Shown piece after piece: positions 1 through 5,240 of a stretch of 6,643 nt of DNA. The notes beneath the pieces were generated by a model. It was not told the DNA's origin, ran no database searches, and saw only the letters and a list, made by a program, of their open reading frames with translations. The stretch's first letter is position 1. The number at the start of each line of letters is the position of its first letter. The stretch covers positions 1-6,643 of the forward strand of contig JALWSI010000105.1 in the NCBI GenBank assembly GCA_027080315.1, written 5' to 3'. Source of the DNA: a bacterium. Its GTDB lineage: Bacteria > Thermosulfidibacterota > Thermosulfidibacteria > Thermosulfidibacterales > JALWSI01. Both the position numbers and the translations under genes were made by a program.

Positions 1-425
1 GCAATGTTGGCAGCCCTACGGTAAGCCTCAGGGTTCTTTGAATTGAGGTGGCTTGCCTTGTCAAAGGCCTTGAATGCCTCGGTCTTATTTCCATTCTTCC
101 AGGCAGCCTCTCCATAAAGAAGCCAGATTTCGGGGTCTTTCGGAAAAAGATTTACTGCTGTTGAGGTGGTCTGCATAGCCTGATCGTATAAGTCGTACTT
201 CATCTGCAAGTCGGCAATCTCTTTGAACAAGACCGGCTGGGGATCTACAGAGGCAGCTCTTTTCAGAAGTTTAAGGGCCTCTTTTGCGTTATTATCCCAC
301 TCTTCTACAAGATGCGCCTTTATATAACAGTAGAATGGATCAACCTTTGCTTTAGAAACAGCCCCTTGCGAAGTCCCCACCGCCAGAAATAGTAGCGCAA
401 CCACCATCACAACAAGCTTTCTCAT
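1..425 (-). CDS. Secreted TPR-repeat protein (partial, C-terminus beyond left edge)
   Basis: An open frame of 141 codons starts with ATG at 425 and runs off the left edge without a stop, so only the N-terminal part is visible. Residues 1-22 form a signal peptide: MRK, a hydrophobic core at about 4-16 and a likely cleavage site near 17-22. No lipobox cysteine follows, so a periplasmic or secreted protein is expected rather than a lipoprotein. From about residue 34 the protein is helical with TPR spacing: units near 64-97 and 98-131, a third starting at 132, and a degenerate one before 64. Repeat boundaries carry DP/NP turns (DP at 61-62 and 97-98, NP at 131-132), and the A-x-x-A-F-x-x-F-x-x-A pattern is clear in the second unit. 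TPR domains bind proteins; no specific partner can be named. The start overlaps the stop of the PilZ gene as ATGA, with GAGGGG 8-9 bases upstream, so the two are probably translationally coupled. Confidence 0.82.
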   Translation of the reverse strand, partial: MRKLVVMVVALLFLAVGTSQGAVSKAKVDPFYCYIKAHLVEEWDNNAKEALKLLKRAASVDPQPVLFKEIADLQMKYDLYDQAMQTTSTAVNLFPKDPEIWLLYGEAAWKNGNKTEAFKAFDKASHLNSKNPEAYRRAANI

Positions 426-1162
426 GCCAGAAGCCCCCTCAGCTCTCTCTGCCTTTTGAACACATATCGTATCACCTTCTCCCTATCCTTCTCGTCTATG
501 TTTATAAACTCCATTCCGTATCCCAAAAGCTTCCTCTCTGGATTGGCCATTGTTTTCCTCACCACTCTTGCAGCAACATCGCGCAGTTCAAACTCTCCAG
601 AAACAGATAGCTCAACCAAGAGAACATCTCCCTTCTCAAGATCCTTCTTCGTCACCGCATAGATACCCCCACCAGAGATATCCAGAACCGTACCGGTCAC
701 CTTGGCCTCTTCAGGGGGCAAAGCAAAGTTTTTTATCCAGCGGCTATTCATATCAGAATCAAACACCTCAGTGGCAACAAAGGCACGAAAGGGAAGGTGC
801 ACTGGCACCCGATAGTACTTTCTAAGCTCCACTTTGAAGATGTTAGTGGGTGGATGGAGTTTAAGCATGGGCAAGGGTTCCTTGATAGGCCTATCAACCT
901 TTGTGAGGAATCCTATACGCCCAAGCCCTGCAATCAAACTAACCTCTATAACCTCGCCATTTCTTATGAGTACGGGTATCCCTCTCTCGTCTGTAGGAAG
1001 GGCTATGAGAATCCCCTCTTCGTTTATGTCTTGAATACTGCTGAAGAGATTTTGTGCCCCTTCTCTGGTGAGCCTCACAGTACAGGACTGCCCTATAGGC
1101 ATCTCCCTTTTAAGCTCTTCAAAGCTGAGCTCTCTTTTTAGTCCACCCTCTTTCTCTGGCAA
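422..1162 (-). CDS. YcgR-like PilZ domain protein (c-di-GMP effector)
   Basis: This 246-residue cytoplasmic protein has the two-domain YcgR layout. A beta-rich N-terminal YcgR/PilZN-type domain spans about 22-95, and a C-terminal PilZ domain spans about 112-240. The c-di-GMP binding signature is complete: RxxxR at R114-R118 (RKYYR) and DxSxxG at D161, S163 and G166. Proteins of this type bind c-di-GMP between the two domains and act on flagellar motors, pili or polysaccharide export; the target here is unknown. The start is TTG, chosen because GAGAGG lies 7 bases upstream, a stop codon lies in frame just before it, and the first ATG (codon 21) would cut into the start of the N-terminal domain. 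The stop overlaps the ATG of the downstream TPR gene by 4 bases, suggesting the two are made together. Domain call is firm; physiological role is inferred. Confidence 0.9.
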   Translation of the reverse strand: MPEKEGGLKRELSFEELKREMPIGQSCTVRLTREGAQNLFSSIQDINEEGILIALPTDERGIPVLIRNGEVIEVSLIAGLGRIGFLTKVDRPIKEPLPMLKLHPPTNIFKVELRKYYRVPVHLPFRAFVATEVFDSDMNSRWIKNFALPPEEAKVTGTVLDISGGGIYAVTKKDLEKGDVLLVELSVSGEFELRDVAARVVRKTMANPERKLLGYGMEFINIDEKDREKVIRYVFKRQRELRGLLA

Positions 1163-1169
1163 TGCTTAT

Positions 1170-1175
1170 CCTCTC
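1170..1175 (-). promoter_or_regulatory. Ribosome binding site deciding the TTG start of the PilZ gene
   Basis: On the minus strand GAGAGG stands 7 bases before the TTG at 1162-1160. An in-frame TAA lies between the two, so the reading frame cannot begin further upstream. No ATG in this frame has a comparable site, which makes TTG the best start. Confidence 0.6.
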
Positions 1176-1211
1176 GTTAATCAACTATAATCTAAAATCC
1201 TAAATTCACCA

Positions 1212-1233
1212 CCTCTCCGAGGTAGCGGAGAAG
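1212..1233 (-). other. Hairpin in the upstream region of the PilZ gene
   Basis: TCTCCG (1214-1219) and CGGAGA (1226-1231) are perfect inverted copies around a 6-base loop. Read as minus-strand RNA the stem extends by a U-G and a C-G pair to 8 base pairs, with two further wobble pairs possible. In plus-strand RNA the extension is blocked by a mismatch at 1213/1232. There is no T-run, so it is not an intrinsic terminator. It could be an RNA element in the PilZ leader, or a DNA operator between the divergent promoters. Confidence 0.4.
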
Positions 1234-1277
1234 CATCTCTATTATTTATTAAGCGTATTTTCAAGAAGAGAAAGCCA

Positions 1278-1305
1278 TAGACGATAAAACTTGCCCTTCT
1301 AATAT
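1278..1305 (+). promoter_or_regulatory. Candidate sigma70 promoter for the yicC operon
   Basis: TAGACG (1278-1283) and TAATAT (1300-1305) each match four of six consensus bases and are separated by 16 bases. Transcription would start near 1312, giving a leader of about 17 bases before the yicC ATG. Position fits well, but the match is modest and was judged by eye. Confidence 0.35.
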
Positions 1306-1328
1306 ACGACCCTGTAAAAGAATGAACC

Positions 1329-2189
1329 ATGATTCTGAGCATGACGGGCTTTGGAAGAAAGGTTGTGGAGAACGAAGAGTACCGCTGCGAGGTAGAAGCG
1401 CGGTCTCTTAACCACAGGTACTGCGACATAACGGTGAAACTACCCAAACAACTCTCCTTCCTTGAGCCCAAGATCAGAAAGTTAATTCAGGAAAGGATCT
1501 CAAGAGGAAAGATTGACATCAGCATCAATCTCATATCTTCCTCAGGCACCTCAAAAGAGGTTGTGGTGAACTACCCCTTAGCCCAGGAGATCTCCAAAGC
1601 CTTAAAAAGCATCTCTACACGCTTTGGCATCAGAGAGCCCGACATAAGCCCCTTCTTAAGCGAGTTAATCACCATACACAATGGCCAAGGAGAAGAGGAT
1701 GTATGGCCTTTGGTGGAGAGAACCGTTTATGAAGCCCTCAACGAGCTCATGGCCTTTAGGGCATCAGAGGGCAAAGCCCTAAAAAATGATTTAACAGAAA
1801 CGGTGTATAGAATAAAAACCCTGGTTGGCAAGCTGGAGACACTTGCAGCCAATGAGCCTAACCTGCTCAAAAAAAGGCTTGAGGAGAGGCTCTCTGAGCT
1901 TGAGGTGGGAGTGGACCCCCAAAGACTCGCTCAAGAAGTGGCTATCCTAGCAGACAGAGTGGACATAAAAGAGGAGATAGTGCGCATGAGAAGCCATATC
2001 TCCCAGTGGCTCAAGGTGATGGAGGAAGGATCGCCCTGTGGCAGGCGACTGGATTTTCTAACCCAGGAGATGCACAGAGAAGCCTCCACCATGGCCTCAA
2101 AGTCAAGGGATGCCAAACTGATAGCCATAACCGTTGAGCTTAGAGATGAGATAGGTAAGCTGAAAGAGCAGGTGCAGAACGTTGAGTGA
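1329..2189 (+). CDS. yicC: YicC/YloC family endoribonuclease
   Basis: The 286-residue product has the usual length and both halves of the YicC family. The N-terminal half begins with the hallmark MTGFGR at residues 5-10 and the SLNHRY segment at 26-31. The DUF1732 C-terminal part contains QEVAILADRVDIKEE (202-216), GRRLDFLTQE (238-247), SKSRDA (257-262) and the terminal EQVQNVE. Family members from E. coli and Bacillus have been described as endoribonucleases involved in RNA turnover. The start is certain from the family pattern and a TGA in frame 3 bases before it, although the ribosome binding site is weak (AAGAATGA region). In many bacteria yicC precedes gmk; here ispG follows after 28 bases. 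One oddity is Ser253 where the conserved RE-x-NT motif normally has asparagine (RE-A-S-T here). Confidence 0.95.
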   Translation: MILSMTGFGRKVVENEEYRCEVEARSLNHRYCDITVKLPKQLSFLEPKIRKLIQERISRGKIDISINLISSSGTSKEVVVNYPLAQEISKALKSISTRFGIREPDISPFLSELITIHNGQGEEDVWPLVERTVYEALNELMAFRASEGKALKNDLTETVYRIKTLVGKLETLAANEPNLLKKRLEERLSELEVGVDPQRLAQEVAILADRVDIKEEIVRMRSHISQWLKVMEEGSPCGRRLDFLTQEMHREASTMASKSRDAKLIAITVELRDEIGKLKEQVQNVE

Positions 2190-2190
2190 A

Positions 2191-2206
2191 GGGCTCTTTT
2201 AAGCCC
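2191..2206 (+). other. Small hairpin between yicC and ispG
   Basis: GGGCT (2191-2195) and AGCCC (2202-2206) are perfect inverted copies around a 6-base loop. The stem begins one base after the yicC stop codon and includes the G-run of the only purine-rich, SD-like stretch (GAAGGG, 2188-2193) before ispG. It has no T-run after it, so it is not a terminator. It could affect ribosome loading on ispG. Confidence 0.4.
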
Positions 2207-2228
2207 ATGAATAGTACATGAATAGTAA
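2207..2228 (+). repeat. 11-base tandem repeat carrying two ATG codons at the ispG start
   Basis: Two adjacent 11-base units (2207-2217 and 2218-2228) agree at 10 of 11 positions, and each begins with ATGAATAGTA. The second ATG is the ispG start. The first is out of frame and opens a four-codon frame (ATG AAT AGT ACA) ending in a TGA at 2219-2221 that overlaps the ispG ATG as ATGA. Confidence 0.75.
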
Positions 2229-3348
2229 CAGAAGGCCAAGGAAAAAGACAGAAGCCATCTTCCTCGGTGATCTCCAGATCGGCAGAGGAGCCCCCATCTC
2301 TGTTCAGTCTATGACAAAGAGTCTCACCCACGATGTTTCATCCACCCTGAATCAGATTGAAGAACTCGTTAGAGTGAGATGCCAGGTGATAAGGCTTGCA
2401 GTGCCCGACGAAGAGGCCGCTGGTTGTTTATCCACCTATGTGAAGGCCAGCCCCGTTCCTCTGGTTGCAGACATACATTTTGACTACAAACTGGCCCTGG
2501 CAGCCCTTGAGGCTGGGATAGAAGGCCTGAGGATAAATCCTGGCAATATCGGAGCCGCATGGAAGGTAAGAGAGGTGGTTAAGGCCGCCTCTGAACGAAA
2601 GGTGCCAATCAGAATAGGGGTCAACGCAGGCTCCCTTGAGAAGGAGTTGCTGGCAAAATACGGAGGGCCTACCCCCCAAGCCATGGTTGAAAGTGCCTTG
2701 AAACACGTTAGGATACTGGAAGATTTGGGATTTCACCAGCTCAAGATCTCCCTCAAGGCTTCTTCGGTACCCGCCACCGTTGAGGCGTACTCTCTCATGT
2801 CAGAGAAGGTCCCTTATCCCCTACACATTGGGATCACAGAGGCTGGGGCAGGAATGCCAGGTACAGTCTTCTCATCAGTGGGGTTGGGGATACTCCTATG
2901 GCAGGGCATTGGAGACACCTTGCGGGTGTCCCTAACCGGTCCACCAGCAGAAGAGGTAATGGTGGGATACGAAATTCTGCGCTCTCTTGGGCTGTACAAC
3001 AGAGGGGTGAGAGTGATCTCTTGTCCCACCTGCGGAAGAAAACGGATAGACGTGGTTTCAATCGCAAAAAGGGTCCGGATGGAGCTATCTGACATAGAAG
3101 AGCCCTTAACAGTGGCGGTTATGGGCTGCGTTGTGAATGGACCTGGAGAAGCAAAAGAGGCGGACATAGGTGTAGCAGGGGCTGGCGAGAAGGCGGTGCT
3201 GTTTGCAAAAGGAGAGCAGATTGATGTAGTGTACCCACAGAAGATACCTGAGGCTTTAAAAGAGCTGGCCCTAAGGTATGTGAAAGAGAGAACAAAGGAG
3301 GTGCCATATGGTGATCCAAAAAGACAACACCGCCATTCTGATCATTGA
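2218..3348 (+). CDS. ispG: (E)-4-hydroxy-3-methylbut-2-enyl-diphosphate synthase
   Basis: IspG (GcpE) converts methylerythritol 2,4-cyclodiphosphate to HMBPP, the penultimate step of the MEP isoprenoid pathway, in the cytoplasm. The 376-residue protein is the short bacterial form, without the insertion domain of plant enzymes. A TIM-barrel N-terminal part carries VQSMT (29-33), VADIHFD (83-89), LRINPGNIG (104-112) and IRIGVNAGSLE (131-141). The 4Fe-4S domain has its expected ligands: C269 and C272 in CPTCGR, C304 in GCVVNGPGE and E311. ATG 2218 gives the usual N-terminus, but there is no clear ribosome binding site in front of it, only a hairpin and a tandem repeat. The last 13 codons overlap the next gene and encode a basic, His-containing tail (ending RQHRHSDH) that I do not recognise as conserved. 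Enzyme identity is firm. Confidence 0.97.
   Translation: MNSNRRPRKKTEAIFLGDLQIGRGAPISVQSMTKSLTHDVSSTLNQIEELVRVRCQVIRLAVPDEEAAGCLSTYVKASPVPLVADIHFDYKLALAALEAGIEGLRINPGNIGAAWKVREVVKAASERKVPIRIGVNAGSLEKELLAKYGGPTPQAMVESALKHVRILEDLGFHQLKISLKASSVPATVEAYSLMSEKVPYPLHIGITEAGAGMPGTVFSSVGLGILLWQGIGDTLRVSLTGPPAEEVMVGYEILRSLGLYNRGVRVISCPTCGRKRIDVVSIAKRVRMELSDIEEPLTVAVMGCVVNGPGEAKEADIGVAGAGEKAVLFAKGEQIDVVYPQKIPEALKELALRYVKERTKEVPYGDPKRQHRHSDH
3295..3302 (+). promoter_or_regulatory. Strong Shine-Dalgarno for the isochorismatase-like gene, inside ispG
   Basis: AAGGAGGT, a full-length complement of the 16S rRNA 3' end, lies 5 bases before the ATG at 3308 and within the ispG coding sequence. It is by far the best ribosome binding site in this operon and fixes the downstream start. 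Confidence 0.8.
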
Positions 3349-3865
3349 TGTACAGGAGAAGCTTATTGATAGCATTTTTAATAAAGAGTCTGTCATTGAT
3401 AACGTTAAAGCCCTTATCCACCTATCACAGGTCTTCAAGTTACCTATCCTCATCACAGAGCAGTATCCCAAAGGGCTGGGGAGAACAATTGAACCCATAA
3501 GAGAGCTCTTAAAAGACGCATACCAACCCATTGAGAAGATGACCTTTAGCTGCGTAGGATGCGACCAGTTCAACGAGAAAACAGACTCCCTTTGCGCCAG
3601 CGAGATTCACCATCTAGTGGTCTGTGGAATAGAGACCCACATCTGCGTTTATCAGACGGTGAGAGACCTCTCAGAAGATGGGGTTTGCACCATCCATATA
3701 GCAGCCGACGCGGTGGGTTCTCGTAAAGAGGACAACTGGAGGTGGGGCCTGGAATTGATGAGGGAAGAAGGGGCATTCATCAAGTCCACAGAGACCATCA
3801 TCTTTGAGATGCTCCATAGGTCTGGCACCCCAGAGTTTAAGGCCATGCTTCCCCACATCAAGTAA
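3308..3865 (+). CDS. Isochorismatase-like cysteine hydrolase (YcaC/ISOC2-like)
   Basis: This 185-residue protein has the typical length and fold markers of the isochorismatase-like hydrolase superfamily. The expected catalytic triad is present: D14 in LIIDVQEKL, K77 in EKMTFSC and C113 in GIETHICV, whose first residues form the usual cis-peptide loop. The TEQYPKGLGRT segment (50-60) and the C-terminal pattern (ST at 160-161, then E-x-IIFEML and a PEFK near 175-178) resemble the YcaC and mitochondrial ISOC2 subgroup rather than nicotinamidases. Members hydrolyse amides or related bonds; substrates for this subgroup are mostly unknown and none can be assigned here. There is no signal peptide, so it is cytoplasmic. 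The gene overlaps ispG by 41 bases in another frame and has its own strong ribosome binding site, so it should be expressed from the same transcript. Family assignment is firm; function is open. Confidence 0.92.
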   Translation: MVIQKDNTAILIIDVQEKLIDSIFNKESVIDNVKALIHLSQVFKLPILITEQYPKGLGRTIEPIRELLKDAYQPIEKMTFSCVGCDQFNEKTDSLCASEIHHLVVCGIETHICVYQTVRDLSEDGVCTIHIAADAVGSRKEDNWRWGLELMREEGAFIKSTETIIFEMLHRSGTPEFKAMLPHIK

Positions 3866-3875
3866 GGTAAGGAGG
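3866..3875. other. Ten-base convergent junction without a terminator
   Basis: The plus-strand operon ends with TAA at 3863-3865 and the minus-strand response regulator ends with TAG at 3878-3876. The 10 bases between hold no hairpin or T-run. Either transcript must therefore end inside the opposing gene, or by a factor-dependent route. Confidence 0.7.
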
Positions 3876-5240
3876 CTAACTCTCTATATCCAGTTTCTTT
3901 AATCTGTACCTGAAGGAGCGAAAGGAGATACCCAAGAGCTCTGCTGCCCTCTTCTTCACCCCTTTTGCCTCCTTCAAAGCCTTTATTATTAACCGTCTCT
4001 CCTGCGACTCCAGAAGGGAGTCCAATCCCCCTGGAGGCAGGGGAAGGACTGGATCATCGGCTTCAACTACCGCCTTTTTGAAGACCTCTTCAGGCAGAAC
4101 CTCTGGGCTCAAAGGAGCGCCTTCCGGGGACAACACCACGGCCCTTTCAACTATGTTCCTCAACTCCCTCACATTTCCCGGAAACCTGTATCTTGAAAGA
4201 GCAGCGAGAAACTCTGTGGTCACCATAGGCTTAGGCTTGTTGTACTGCCTTGAAAACTCATCCACAAACCTCTCCACCAGTAAGGGGATCTCCTCCCTCC
4301 TTTCTCTCAAAGGTGGTAGGTGTATCTCTATCCCCTTTATCCTGTAGTAAAGGTCCTCTCTGAATCTGCCCTCCTCCATGTGTCTCTCAATAGGCTGGTT
4401 TGTCGCCGATATTATTCTGGTCTTAACCCTTCTCTCTCTGGTCTCCCCCAGCCTTTTGAACCTTCCCGTCTCAAGAAACCTCAGCATCTTTGCCTGAAGT
4501 TCAAGGGGCATATCCCCAATCTCGTCAAGAAATAGGGTGCCATCCTTAGCCTCTTCTATTAAGCCCTTCCTGTCTCCACTGGCTCCAGTGAAGGCTCCCT
4601 TGCGGTAGCCAAACAGCTCTGCCTCTAAAAGCTCGTGGGGGATAGAGGCACAGTTTATTGCTACCAGCTCCCCTGGCCTCCCGCTCTTTCTGTGAATCTC
4701 CCTGGCTATCAATTCCTTACCGGTTCCACTCTCACCTGTGATGAGCACCGACAGCTCTGTGGGAGCAACCCTGTAGGCAACCTCAAGCACCTTCTGCATT
4801 GCCTTGGAGGCACACACCATCTCACCTCTCTTCTGGACCTCCTCAAGCCTGCGGTGAAGCTCAATATTCTCAAAACGCAAGGAAGCCTGTTCCAAGGCCC
4901 TTTTCACCACAAGCTCAAGGTTATCCATGTCTAAAGGCTTGGTGAGATAGTCCCATGCCCCAAGGTGCATGGCTTTAACGGCACTCTCTATTGATCCAAA
5001 GGCTGTTGCCACAATAACCACAGTCGGCAACCTCTTTTCTCTAATCTGCTTTAAAAGCTCCAACCCCTCTCCGTCAGGAAGCCTCATGTCAAGGATACAC
5101 AGGTGGAAGATCTCCTCTTCTATGGCCTTTATTCCCTCTTTAAGGGATCCCGCGGTGGCCACCTCAAGCCCAAGCTCTGAGAAAAATATGGATAATACCC
5201 TGCGGAGCCCCTTCTCGTCGTCAACCACCAATACCTTCAT
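3876..5240 (-). CDS. Sigma54-dependent response regulator, NtrC/PilR family
   Basis: This is a three-domain enhancer-binding activator of 454 residues counted from ATG 5240. The receiver (about 1-120) has acidic D7/D8, phosphoacceptor D51, T79 and K101. The AAA+ domain (about 140-380) has Walker A GESGTGKE (169-176), an intact GAFTGA loop (215-220) that contacts sigma54, Walker B TLFLDEIGD with D239/E240 and the FREDLYYR region. A Fis-type helix-turn-helix ends the protein (about 429-449). All parts needed for phosphorylation-controlled activation are intact. A TTG at 5252 would add four residues, but ATG matches the usual MKVLVVDDE start and has AGAAGG just upstream. The gene overlaps the end of the kinase gene by 20 bases, so the two are coupled partners. 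Targets are unknown; PilR-like control is inferred from the kinase. Confidence 0.95.
   Translation of the reverse strand: MKVLVVDDEKGLRRVLSIFFSELGLEVATAGSLKEGIKAIEEEIFHLCILDMRLPDGEGLELLKQIREKRLPTVVIVATAFGSIESAVKAMHLGAWDYLTKPLDMDNLELVVKRALEQASLRFENIELHRRLEEVQKRGEMVCASKAMQKVLEVAYRVAPTELSVLITGESGTGKELIAREIHRKSGRPGELVAINCASIPHELLEAELFGYRKGAFTGASGDRKGLIEEAKDGTLFLDEIGDMPLELQAKMLRFLETGRFKRLGETRERRVKTRIISATNQPIERHMEEGRFREDLYYRIKGIEIHLPPLRERREEIPLLVERFVDEFSRQYNKPKPMVTTEFLAALSRYRFPGNVRELRNIVERAVVLSPEGAPLSPEVLPEEVFKKAVVEADDPVLPLPPGGLDSLLESQERRLIIKALKEAKGVKKRAAELLGISFRSFRYRLKKLDIES

Larger units (their letters stand above)
1163..1328. promoter_or_regulatory. Divergent intergenic region between the PilZ gene and yicC
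   Basis: These 166 bases separate two genes transcribed away from each other, so promoters for both should lie here. The stretch is AT-rich apart from a GC-rich hairpin near 1212-1233. On the minus strand TATAGT (1189-1184, five of six bases like a sigma70 -10 box) has only a poor -35 partner. TTGAAA (1264-1259, five of six like a -35 box) is followed after 17 bases by a weak TAGAGA. Neither arrangement is convincing alone. I see no good sigma54 -24/-12 site. Confidence 0.5.

Noticed and set aside
797-1141. 114-codon plus-strand frame inside the PilZ gene
   Set aside because: The opposite strand encodes both PilZ motifs in a continuous domain. The plus frame has no recognisable content and no start signal.
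1221-1235. Possible sigma54 -24/-12 promoter (GG, 10 bases, GC) between the divergent genes
   Set aside because: Only the invariant GG and GC and two other bases fit; the TGGCAC and TTGC contexts are absent, and the bases are explained by the hairpin.
2191-2206. Terminator between yicC and ispG
   Set aside because: The stem is only 5 bp, has no T-run after it and lies 11 bases before a start codon, so it cannot be called an intrinsic terminator.
3869-3875. AAGGAGG resembling a ribosome binding site after the hydrolase stop codon
   Set aside because: No ATG, GTG or TTG follows at a usable distance on the plus strand, and the downstream sequence is the 3' end of the opposing response regulator gene.
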